The position numbers and the translations under genes are program-made. A stretch of 64,000 nucleotides of DNA, from positions 7,182,429 through 7,246,428 of the forward strand of contig OY288247.1 of assembly GCA_958450325.1 (NCBI GenBank), given 5' to 3'. Shown piece after piece: positions 16,801-28,600 of this stretch. The notes beneath the pieces are model-generated. The model made no database searches. It was given only the letters and a program-made list of their open reading frames with translations, and had not been told where the DNA came from. Positions within the stretch are counted from its first letter, which is position 1, and each line of letters begins with the position of its first letter. This DNA is from Agrostemma githago (taxonomy: Eukaryota; Streptophyta; Magnoliopsida; Caryophyllales; Caryophyllaceae).

Positions 16801-17190
16801 TATCTAAAAACGAATCATTCCTCTTATTGATGATATAAAATTTCACACACGTTTATAGTCTTAAGAACTTTCTTAAGACTCAAATTTGTCGAGGTGTGAT
16901 TACTATTATTTATAATATAGAATTTATATCAGTTATTGTAAATTGTCGATGTGGGATAACTTTAATATCTTTATACGTAATAAATTCATCACTTTTCGAG
17001 CAAATAACATGAAATTTATACTCTGATGAAAACATTTTTTTACCACGAATCTAATTAATTCATTTTTATAATTTTATTTACAATCACTTTTTGTTAAATG
17101 AAATTTAAAGATTTGTAGATGAAAATTTAGAAAACATCACATTAATATAATAGATCAAATATATTGATTGTAATAATTAAAAGATTCTCT
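13801..17190. repeat. 3.4-kb AT-rich degenerate tandem array
   Basis: At least a dozen diverged copies of a module with the core tttttcgatgtgrgataatt, then ttatagccttaagag, then agactcaaaagatt, then atctaaaaacgaat and tagaatttcatcac. Cores lie near 14134, 14405, 14540, 14742, 14880, 15165, 15848, 16125, 16437, 16578, 16722 and 16935, spaced about 135-300 bp. Two larger blocks can be seen. Each opens with a gcgatgcacg word (13819 and 16312) followed by gataatgacacca. The ends 16180-16306 and 17058-17187 are about 128-bp direct repeats finishing aataattaaaagattct. No ORF of note. A MITE interrupts the array at 15301. The family is not recognised. Confidence 0.75.
15301..15741. mobile_element. 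441-bp Mutator-type MITE inside the tandem array
   Basis: The termini are inverted repeats of about 60 bp: left gggatattctacatggtacc and, further in, tatgcggtacccctcctttt. The reverse complement of the right end is gggatattctacatggtgcc, followed by tacgtggtacccctcatttt. The flanks taattttta (15292-15300) and caattttta (15742-15750) match at 8 of 9 positions, which fits a 9-bp target-site duplication of Mutator-like elements. No coding capacity. Confidence 0.75.
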
Positions 17191-17277
17191 ATTTGATTTT
17201 TCTTATTATTAATGATATTTTCCTAAATTGCGTTTTGATGTAACGAACCAATCATATCGCTCGAAAACTTCCTCCTT

Positions 17278-17302
17278 TATATATATATATATATATATAT
17301 AT
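17278..17302. repeat. (TA)n microsatellite
   Basis: Uninterrupted run of about twelve TA units at the right border of the AT-rich array region. Likely length-polymorphic. Confidence 0.9.
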
Positions 17303-17530
17303 TGATTTATTTTCGAGACATTTTGATTTTATCTTATCTAGTCATGTGGTGATACTTAATGTATACTCCGTATGATTTTGTGACATATATACTCCGTACC
17401 AAATGGAACTTGAAGAATAAAAATAAACGAGTGGATCACAATAAATTTACGAAATTACTTTTTCCTAACGCATAATTCACTGTTCTCCCAACCAAGAACA
17501 ACTTTTCTCTTATTTGCATACAACTATTCA

Positions 17531-18113
17531 AACCACGATTTCAAATCGATTACGAGTACTAATTCAGTTAGTGACAAAGTAATCACCGTTTTTCCTAAAT
17601 TACTTGTTTGATTACGGTAATTACTTTTTCTAATCTCTTTAATTGAAATTGAAAGATTAAATTAGGTTTTTATTACTTTTTTTTTCTTATAATTATCGTT
17701 TAGTTGAAATTGGTGGAGTAATTACGGGATCGATCATTAGCCCTAATTCAATTAATGATAAACTAATTGCCGTTTTTCCTGAATCAATTGTTTGGTTACA
17801 TTAATTATTTTGTCTAATCAAAATTTAATTGATATTGAAAAATTAAATTAGGGTTTAGTTACATTTTTTCCTAATTATTGTTTAATTGTAATTGGTGGAG
17901 TAGATTAGAGTTTAGGGAACGAATTAGAGGATGGTGGTGGTGGTCACGGTGGTGGCCGACGAGTTGGGTAGTCGGATTTGATTAGGTTAATTTTGGGATT
18001 TTTTTAGAGAGAAAATGAGTATCACTCTTGAGAGTGTTGGGAAATGAAGGGGGCAAATAGGTAAATGTCGTTAGGATTGAGTAAACGCTCGTTAGAAAAA
18101 AGCACGACCCTTA
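17531..18113 (-). repeat. Dispersed repeat, copy A (inverted relative to 41411-41985)
   Basis: Read on the minus strand it starts agggtcgtgctttt, continues taacgagcg and ctaacgacattt, then a GAGAGAAAAT stretch and a CACCACC-rich stretch. After that come two tandem subunits of about 200 bp built from attaaacaataattag and taatgatcgatc words. The same order is found on the plus strand at 41411-41985. No protein coding is evident. The GGTGG-rich and cccta words could be captured 5' leader sequence, which is inference only. Confidence 0.75.
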
Positions 18114-18771
18114 GGGTGATACTTTTTTGTAATTGTATGTTACTCAATTATACTTAGAAATTACACATTTATCCCTCTCATTTTTCCTTCCCCTTATTTT
18201 TTAGGCAGCTCTTCGAGAGAGAAAATAATCTCAAAACTTCAAATTTCATCTCTCTCCGTCACCTCACCACGCCAGCGACCACTCCGACACACCTCACCGA
18301 CCACCACTCCGGCCATCTCAATCGTTTTTCGATTTTCCTAAAAGATGATTCATGTTAAGTATTATTTTTTTCAAGATTAAAATTAAAATTAACTATAATT
18401 AATTAAAATTATAACAAAATTAAAAAGATGAAATTAATTTGATACTATTAAAATTAGAAAATACAATTCAAATAATAATATAATTCAAATTCAAAAAAAA
18501 ATATAATGTACATGCTCTAAACCCTAAACTCTAAAATTTAATGTCAATTAACCCTAAATCGAATTTCCTAATTAATGAATTCAAACAAATTTACGATAAA
18601 ATATCGATCACAAAATTATGATCCATATTTAATTCGCAAATAATTGATGGAATTGGTTGTAGAATTGATGAAAATTAATTTTGATGAAAAAATTTAGGGT
18701 TTAGTTTAGGAGGAAAATAATGAAAAAAAGAGAAAAGTGGTAATATTGGAAAATCACAAATTCTATTTTAT
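18114..18771. other. AT-rich spacer with a second GAGAGAAAAT/CACC-rich patch
   Basis: No gene seen. Around 18200-18330 a patch with cgagagagaaaat followed by a C-rich stretch (cacctcaccacgcc, ccggccatctc) resembles, in opposite orientation, the matching patch of the neighbouring dispersed repeat, so this may be a related partial copy. The rest is A/T-rich without structure that I can support. Confidence 0.45.
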
Positions 18772-19150
18772 CACAAATTCTTGGGAGAGACGGTCTCTCA
18801 ATGACTTATTGAGAGACCACTCTTCAGTACCACGATGTGTCCTATTCGTACCCTTAAATGACAACTTTGTTTTGTACCTGTTACCGTCTCTCAGAAGACC
18901 TGCTGAGAGACGGTATCTCATTAACTTTACTGAGAGACTAAGTACAAATGAAAGTAACAGTGGTACCAAACCTAATAGAAGTTGGTACGATTAACATAAA
19001 AAAGTATACAAATATAAAGAGGGTACACTTCTTATAAAAACAGGTACAAAACAAAATTGTTATTTAATGGTACGTATAGGACACATAGTGGTACTGAAGA
19101 GTGGTCTCTCAATAAGTTATTGAGAGACCATCTCTCTCAAGGAATTTGTG
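18772..19150. mobile_element. 379-bp foldback MITE downstream of TAF2
   Basis: The left terminus is cacaaattcttgggagagac, then ggtctctcaatgacttattg, agagaccactcttcagtacc and so on. The reverse complement of the right terminus (ending 19150) repeats this with few changes, giving inverted arms of about 110 bp. A second ctgagagacggt motif lies near the middle. I could not identify a convincing target-site duplication, so the superfamily is open. It sits 276 bp beyond the TAF2 stop and may fall inside or just past its 3' UTR. Confidence 0.75.
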
Positions 19151-19425
19151 TTTGGTTATTAGGATAGAAAACGATTCCAGTGTAAGAATGGAATAAAATT
19201 AAGAAGGCTAAAAAGAGTAGAGTTGTAAACAAATGGAGGCCTACCTATTAATGATACAAATATGCAGTTCAAAACTTGTGTGTGTTACAAAATGTTTATT
19301 TACACGGGACGATTTGCACCAACACAACAGTGCTCACTATCCTTGCATCTCAAATCACGCTACAGCAATAGCCAATAGCAGTCCCTCATTCCCGGGTAAT
19401 CAAACACAGATAACAAACAAGACAC

Positions 19426-22400
19426 TCAAGATTTATCAAGCATTCGATTCTTTATCTTAATTCTTAGTTTAGTCCCTGAGCCGCCTCCAGTGGCTTTAGG
19501 TTTGTTCTCGACCCTCTTCAACACTAACCGTGGTCCATTGTCTTCATTAGGTGTCAACCCTACATTGGCTTCATTGTTTCCACGTGGTGTTGAATCCGAT
19601 AGCATCCCCCTATGGCTATCAGCAGGTGCTCTTGTCCCCAAAGATTCCACTCTCGTCCCCTCGTCATCTGTTAGTCTCACCCGTACCTGTGATTCCACTG
19701 GGACTGCCTTTCTTTCCACCTCCACCATTTTCGCCATTTCTTTCTTCTTTTGCTTCTTCTCTTTCTTCAAACGCTTCCTTTCCAAGTATTCAGGGTCATC
19801 CCTTTTTCGCTTTTTATCCTTCTTCTTGTCTTTGCGTTTCCCACCCGTTTCTGGGTTTGCAGTGCTTAACGAACCCCTATCAACATCCTCTCCCACTGCT
19901 GAAGCCGTATGTAGCAAGTCGGGTTTCTGGACTTGGGGGTGTGTATTCCCTTCTTCTCTACCTGATGAATGATCACGAAGTGGATGAATGTTGCTAGAAT
20001 CAGCAGTGCACTGGAGATCTCTTCCAACCTCATCACCTTCTCTAGCCACCTTGGCACTCCCAATACTAGCTGTCATGTGGGATCCACGGCACGAGTTTAC
20101 CTCTTCAGTCACATGGTTGCTTACACAAACAGCCTCTGCAAAATTTCTATGAGGTGCATCAACAGAAACCGAGCTGCTTGCAGCAGGATTGGCTTGCTTA
20201 TAACCAACTTGAGATCTTTCTAGGTTTGAATTGCTAGCTCTTTCAGCTTTGTTAGATGTTGCTATTTGCTTGACCCTGATTTTGACAACAGGAACTCGTC
20301 TTTCCCGGCTAGTAGATATACTATCTGCCTCTTTCAGAGGTTCCTGAACCCGCAACTTATCTGCTTGGTTATTGGAAATAGCATCTACATGGTTATCTGT
20401 CACCTGAACAGGCATTTTTTCCATCTGTGTGGTGGAAATAGTATCTTCATCTCTGGTAGCTTCCTGACCTGGCACATTCTGCTTCTGACATGAGGCGATG
20501 GGATCAGCCTGAACTGGCAATATCTGGAAGTTGGAGGTCGTATCGACATCTTTGGAAGCTTCTGGAACTTGCATGTACTGCTCATTATTATTGGCAGTAG
20601 CATCAGGCAGAGCTGGCAGATCATGTAACTGACTACTGGAATGATTATCAACATCTTGGGTAGCTTCCGGAGCTTGTATGTTCAGCTCCTGACTATTTGC
20701 AATATTATAAGCCTCAACTAGAATTTTATGGTTCTGACCAGGGGAAATGGTGTCCACATCTACATCTACATCAACATCAACATCAACATCTACGTCTACA
20801 TCTACATTTACATCTTTGGGGGCTTCTTGACCTTCTCTGTCCTGCACCTGACCAAGAGCAATACCGTCATTCTGAACTGGAATTTTGGGCGACTGACTAC
20901 CGGAGATAGTATCTACATATTTCAAAGGTTCCTCAACTTGCATGTTTGGCTCCTGAAAGTCACCCATGGCTCCGGTAATTTTATATGTCTCCTGATCAAA
21001 AGGACTGTGATACTCTGCAGGAGAGTCCATTGGCTTCATTTGATTGATAAAAGCAAGGAAATTATTCCTTTGTTGGCTGCAAATGTCTGCATAGCCTGTT
21101 TGACGAATTTGATCTCTGGGAATAACATAAAGGGTAGGCCGCCTGAAAGAAATTTGAAATAGTTGCATGTAAGTAAGTGTTTATTTTGGTCAACCAGCCA
21201 GGTTACTATTCAACTCACCACTCCCCAAAAAAGACAACACAGACTTCAACCAAAAGGGAAAAAAAACCTACATAAAACCCAAAAGCCAGAAAATACGGAA
21301 ATCCTAGAAAGCGGATACTATAAAAACAATGGCATGTACAGCTTGAATTTGTTAGTGCCTCTCTCAAGGGGTACTTCAAGTCTATATCATGTTATAGTAG
21401 TACCATTGCAAAATGCAGAACAAGTGATGCCAAAGGACATCATGGAGTGCGGTACAAGAAAAAAAAAAACACTTGCCTTCCTGCAAGGACTTGCAACATG
21501 CAGAATAAGTGGTGACGAAGAAAGACATTGTGGAAGGCTATGCGACTTTCAAGTAAACGAAGCAATGTCACTAGAGTTTGGCTCTTCACATCATCACTTG
21601 AGCCAGAAACAACACTAATTTGGCTAAGCCGAATCATATGTATACCAAGTTTTGCCTGACCTGTCAAGCAAATAACCAGTCGGTAAGTAGTAAGAAACGA
21701 CCATTAGTTTGGAATGAATAATGGAGTAAATCACATCCAACTATACGCGTAGAGATCTTAATCAAGCACATCAGAATATCAAATGCATGAATAAGCACAT
21801 GCATTCACTGTCACCTTAAACACATGACTCATTAGCCAGGACCAACTCAAAACACCAGTTTCTGTCTGTCGGAGGTGGGACTAGCTCCTCAAATGAATGC
21901 TTTGCCGAAGAAACTAATAATATAGATTTTACAACTCTTAGTGTTGATGCAAGGAAAGCCTTATTATTCAAGGAAGCTAGTGAACGAGATACAGAACAAA
22001 GAGCATTAGTCTACCTTCTCCAAGGATGTTACCATATGAAAACCCGTGAATGCCAGAATATAAAAAAGTTAAATACTTGGCGGATAGCATTACACCTTTA
22101 TGTACAACATTTAACCATTTACATCACAAAATTAACCTTACATCTTGCAATAGACTGGTTGTCTTTTTTGTAAGTTTGAGAGAGGAAAAATTAGACACTT
22201 TGGCAACTATACACCCCACAAAAGAATTTCCAACTGCTAATGCCCAAACCAATTCATTCCTTTCCACCACCTGTCAAAACTCATCTAATCCTTTTATTAC
22301 TTTCTCCCTCCTTCACCTCCACCACCTTCTCCCACCTCATCAATCTACTGTTCCTCCTCATCCTATCCTCTTCCCACAACTCTTCCTTTTAGTTCCCCAA

Positions 22401-25400
22401 AGCTAACTCATTGGTAGCACTAACTGTAAGTTATAAAGTAAAATTATTGTCCTCCATCAGTCAATACCTAATTGTCCTTTGTCTTGCTTATAATCAACGG
22501 CTAACTAGAGGAGGAAAATCTTTTTGGTGTTCTGGAGTTATCTTAGACAAATGATTTAAAAAATTAATTGCAACTAAAAACATCATGTGAAATTACGCTC
22601 AGCCACCTTAAACAGAGAACATGGTTTCCCCTGATAAAATCTATAAAAAAAAGTCATAATCCCAAAATGGTTTCCCCTGACATGAATCATCGTTTAGAAC
22701 CATCATTGAGCGATCGCACACCTTAAAAAAAAGAACCTAATTTAAGGGTTCCTGCAAAATTAATATGTTATTCTCTACAGCTATTACAAGAATTACGTCT
22801 CATGAATATTGCAGGAAAATTGAGTATGACCTCGTAAGGTTGGTTCTTCTTCCAGATATTTCATGAACAAAAGCAATGCTGCATCTATGCCATTACAGTG
22901 ATACTCAATATCAAGAAGAGCTCTGCTAGCCTCTATTCTGACTTGCCATAATGCACTAGAGTCTTGAAATGGTTTGATAAGTTCTAAAAGACGATCCTGC
23001 AATAAGTTCACAATTGCAGTAAGTCCAAAAAGAAGCACAAATAACCTGTTTGTAACAAACAATGCAAAGGAGATTCTTACGACAGTAATGAATTCTGATA
23101 GCTTCAGGGCCATCTGTGTTAGAGTTCTAATGCATCTGACTGTGAGAACACCATTATAGCTTGGCATCAGCCTAATACATACAATTACAGAAGTAAGATA
23201 CTAAAAACAAGTACGGAACTACGAATGCAGTAAACAAGAGGTGATAGAGGTGGTGGCACCTATCAAATTGCAAAAGCCGGTCAATCCTCTTCAGAAATGA
23301 TGACAAGAAACTAATGCCCTGGATAATTAACAATAACGTTTGAAGGCGCACAATATTGCAGCAACACAAAAACAATTGGTACTTGCCAACATCAATAATA
23401 GTCTTTATTCATAATTTCATAAGATTGTAAAATTGTAGGGTAACAGAAGTTGATGTAAAGGAGAAAGTTAAACACACGGAAAAGAAAAAGATCAATACAT
23501 CCATCTAGAAAGTGTGGAGTTTGAAAAACACGACTAGAAAAGAACTTGAACAAAATTTAAGATGACTTCCCTCAAGAGACAAAGAACTACAAAGTATCTG
23601 CTGACAAAATGCACGACTTATTTAACATTGTTGAATTTAGGTGAACACACACAAGCAACTATATTAAACACTAACACGGATAAAAAAGGACAGGGAATCA
23701 AAACCTGCTGTCCAAACTCAAGCTCTCCAACAGCCTCAACCAAAGCAGCCAACCAGAATACGTCAGAGTAAGGATTTCCACTGTTGTCATTATACTGCAG
23801 CAATGAGATAATAATAAAACAAATTAAAATAAGAATATGATGTCACACAGCATACACTTAAAACATTACAACCCAATAGGAGGGAAGTTCCTCAGTGAGA
23901 CATACAGTGAAATACTCAAGCCCAGACAATGAAGGTCGTGTTACTACATTTCCCTCCTGCATCCAAATTATTTCCCACTAACAAAGAAAACATTTGGAGG
24001 GAAATTCACCCCCCTCTGTTTCCCCTCCCCTTCCTTTTCCCTCCGATTCCCTTCCCTCCTTTTCACTCCTCTCCCATTTTTTATCCAAACAAAGCCTACT
24101 TAACTTGGGATAATTTCAAAACAGATTTTAAGTTGAGGTGTTCTAGAGAAAACTAAAATCACTGCAGAAATAAGTACTCCCTCCTAGTTTTTTTTATCCT
24201 CCCTCTTTTTTTGGCACAAATATTAAGAAGAGAATAAAGAATTGATTAAAGTAAGAAAATGTGGGGTATAAAGTGGAAATATGGTGGGGTTTGTGAGTAA
24301 AGGAAAGAATAAAGAATTGAAGGAAGAATAAAAAAATGATTAAAGTACATACCAAAAATGAAAGAGGGAAGATGATTGAACTAGTGCCAAAAAGGAAAGA
24401 GGGAAGATCTTAGAAACTAGGAGGGAGTACTTAAGATAAGAACAAGACAAACTAAAAGATAATGTGTTGTAAAAAGTGAATAGAACGAATTGTCAACCAA
24501 TCTTTTCCGGCAACATAACACTGCATGCTACAGACTGTTTGACAGCAGAATGAAAATGGGTATCGTGAATGTCCATGCATAATAAGTTCCGGCCCAAACA
24601 GTGGGTGAGAGCACGACAAAAATACAAATTTTTACTCCTTAATATTATACTCCCTCCAAGTTCCTATTTTGTTCTCTTTTGCTTTTGGGGTGAAAAATAA
24701 GGGTGGAAGAATGAGTGACTCAAAAAAGAGAGAAATGAAAGGGTAAATCAAGCTCACAAATGAGTGACTTAAAAAGGAAATAGGGAACAAGATAGGAACT
24801 CGCATGAAGTAATTTTTAATGTTATCGTAAGTGTTGAATTGAGCTTAATGTGGTATCATCTGTCAGTGTGTCACGATCCAAGATCACCTCAAAACACATT
24901 AAAATGTGATCGCAGTAACCTCCAATACCCCCCTTAAACCCGGGGGCATATTAGTGTAGTGACCAATATTTAGAATCAGTCCCCAATTGCCCAAAAAATC
25001 TCCCATAACTATCGAAAACTGCCACCACTCCACGGAATACCGCCCCAAGCATAGAAAACCCATCTCCATTCCAAAATCCCTCACCCACCTTAAAAATCTC
25101 TAATATCAAATACTACTCGCATGGAGCGGTTTTAGACGCCTAAGGGGTGGTTTCTGGTGGTTGGTTATGTGGAGGAGGTTGACTGATGGTGAAGGCATGG
25201 TGGTTGATACATAGGTAACAATTATCACACACCACTTGCATAATATTCTAACCCAATAGAAAATATATATAAAAGAAAATTGAATCACAAAGGCGGGAGT
25301 ATTATATAGAATGCACCTTTAAAACTTGCAAGACAAACTCCACGGCTTCTTTTGGGCTTTTGTTGTCAACAGTTTTCACTGTAGCTACAGCATGTGGAAT

Positions 25401-25582
25401 CGCCTATAAATGAAAAAAGTAAAAGAAACAAAACTCAATATCTCACTTTAGTGTGGCAATGTGCAGCTGGTACTATGCCTAATATATGTGCCATTTGAAT
25501 AAAAAGCAACTTGCAAGAATGTGTGCGCGTGTCTTTCGAAAAAGTATATCCAACTGCTACCATCCACGAACAGCTCAATATC

Positions 25583-25614
<32 letters not shown>

Positions 25615-28600
25615 CGCATGTACATGTGCAGTGATAGATTCACTTTAGAACAGCAAACATTGCCAATATCTCCTCAGAACTCGTATACATGGTACATGCT
25701 ATAAAACTAGCATGTCTGTAAATGAAAAGTTGAAATCAAAAACATGCAGTGTATCATATGTTGAATATACAATGCCATTGATCAACCAATAATGTAATTT
25801 TTATATACGGAGTATATGCTACGGTCCTAAGGACATAGAAACCCTGATCCACAACAGTAGCAACATTCGAGTAGCCACTACTCACTAGCCGGCATTCTGT
25901 CCTCAGCATAATGCTAAGCAGTTATCTATAATCAGACTTGAATGGACACTACACAGGATACTATACTAAATAGACACTCTGATACCAAGACAAAATAAGA
26001 AAGCACGTTTACGAAAGAAGAGAGAACAATATGTAAAGTGTCATAGTCCACTGAACAGTTAAACACATTCCAAACAGAGTGCATTTGTGTTTTGTGGAGA
26101 GAGTTGTGAGCAACGACACTAGGCAGGTCATGTCCTACACAAGGACCACAACACTGCAAGCCGACACCTCTGCAACAGCCATCAATCCCCAATCCCCAGT
26201 AGAATAAAAAAGCCCTCAATTCTTACATAAGAAAATGGAGTATGCTCACACGGACAACAAAAGTCACAAAACAAACATGCCAAAATTGATATTAGGACTT
26301 TGATCTCCTTGTCAGGTTCATTCCCCGATACATTTAAAAAAGCGATAACATGTATATCATGTAAATAACATGTATATCGTGTAAGGTACTAAGTCACAGG
26401 GACACAAGGCATTCAGGAACAAAGGCCTGCTGGAAGGACAAAACTCGGGGAGGTAGAATAAATGGCCAAGAAACAGTTGTTGTTAAAAGGTACTCCCCCT
26501 GTTCCAGTGAATTGTATATGTTTGCTTTTTGCATACGGATTTAGGTGGTGTTGGGAATGAGCCTTTTAGGGTTAAAGTTATTCATTTGCTCTTTAAACAA
26601 TTGGGCAAATTTTGGTGTGTATCAAAAGAGAGAGTAGTCTAGTCTTTTAAAAAGCAATTTTGTGGACAATTATAGAAATGCATGCAAATGAATGGGAAGG
26701 ATAAAAATGGAATATGTATACAATTCATTGGAACAGAGGGAGTATTTATACATCACGGGGTGAATAACCTAGAAATAGGTATTCAAACTCCAAACGTGAG
26801 TATATATCACTGCATAATTAGTTTTGACACAAATACAGCCTCATAGGTTACAGATTCCATCAATATATTACTGCTCCTACACATTTTCAAAAGCGACAAG
26901 GTGATGTCCACGCATGCTACTAAGCAACCACATCAAAACCTATGCAGGATCAAAAGCCCTGGAGGAAAGACATAATCCAATCGGTAAAGTAATAATTTAG
27001 ATAAAAGCCACCCTAAGCAATCACTTGCTAAGAATAATATAGGTTAATTTGTTTTGATACAAATCCTACCTCATAGCATTACCTCGAGAACAAAGTAGTC
27101 AGCCAAATCATGATAGTCGTTAGGCCTGTGAAACAGTCAAATTATAAAAATAGAATTATTAAGATTTTTATGATAATACAAATTAGGAAGTAAGCAAATG
27201 GACTAAAAATTAACCGTCGACATAGAAAGCTCACTTGGGCAGGCCAATGGAAGGATCAAATCTTTTTGACTTGTAGTATTTAATAAGATTAAGCATACCG
27301 GCCCAATCACTGTCCTGTGGGCAAATAATTACACCATTAGAAATAATTTTTTGACTAATGTGATGGTTATATGGTCTAGCCGGCCCATGTAAAAATTGTT
27401 GGTGTAGCTAAGTATACTGATAAAAGAAGCAAATACAATAATAAACAGAATGATCAATGCCAGACAGCCAGAGTGAACAACGCACCACTACAATTCAATC
27501 ATCTTATTTAAGACCCAGACTATCAAAATGCTACTATGAAAATAACGCAAGACTCCCCCTCCCCCAGACTCTTCCTGACAAACCGACGTAGGATCTACAA
27601 CACCTCTTTTTAAATGAGTATCTCTCTCACTCTCCCTGACAAAACAAACGTAGGATCTACAATACCTCTTTAAGTGAGAAGTATACACCCTTGAATTTAT
27701 GGCGGTTGAACACCAAAAGAGGCTTCAGATTTTTTAACAAGTAATATATTATTCCGGCAAGAGGATGATGCCCATGTACACAACGACACCAAGGGGGGTG
27801 ATGCTCATGTATGAAGAAAGACCAAGGAGACTACGGCCAGTAAGGTATCATGAGTAATCTTATCAACAAAAAGAAGAAAAGTTGGAACACTTGATTCCAA
27901 CTATACAAAATCTCAAATAGTGAAACTGGAATTCACATAAACAGAAATTTTGTTTTCCTCTCGAAAGTTACGTTTGTAAGAGAACACAAACTTAAAAATA
28001 TCAAAACTATACAAGTACAGGTAAATGAGGCTTGGCAATACATAGAATCTCCTACAGACATTTTGCATACAAAATGGGAAGAGGAATTTCTCACAAGACA
28101 TTTTTTGCAGCAAACAAAGCAAAATGAACAGATTTACATACAATTTCTGTTTAGTATAGCACCTAAACTAGCCACATTACCCATGATAACGGATAAACTA
28201 ATTTCACTGCATTTTCTTTTCGAGAGCATGATGTTTGATATCTACATGATGACATCTAAACCGCATATACAAGGGCTAGCAAATTCACATAGAAATAAAC
28301 AAAGCCCACGTGGATGTATTAACTAACATTGAAATGTCACTGTGACATCCCTTAATTAGTAGAAAGGATAAAGCTTCATCAAACCTCTGATGCAATCTTT
28401 GCCAATGCAAACGCAGCCTCTATTCTGACTCTCCAAAATGCCTAAACATTTGGAAACATAAAAAAAATTAAATCTCATGAACATTAAAGAATCAATTCTA
28501 ATAAGACAGTAAAATTTGTACTAACCTTGGAGTCAGCAACAAAATTTGATAGAGAGTTAATTATAGGAAAAGGAACATTCAGAAACTCCTCTAGTGTTAC

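Noticed and set aside
18515..18560. Telomere-type ccctaaa repeats
   Set aside because: Only isolated words (accctaaa, ccctaaatc) without a tandem array; common in AT-rich plant DNA and in leader-type sequence.
19490..19997. Plus-strand open frames of 148-160 codons
   Set aside because: They lie antisense to the long TAF2 last exon, whose GC content and low stop density open shadow frames. They show no family features.
20728..21162. Plus-strand frame with His/Ile/Asn-rich repeats
   Set aside because: Antisense reading of the Asp-Val hexamer tract of TAF2; not a gene.
22050..22406. 118-codon plus-strand frame
   Set aside because: Pro/Ser/His-rich reading of a CT-rich stretch in a TAF2 intron; no support as a gene.
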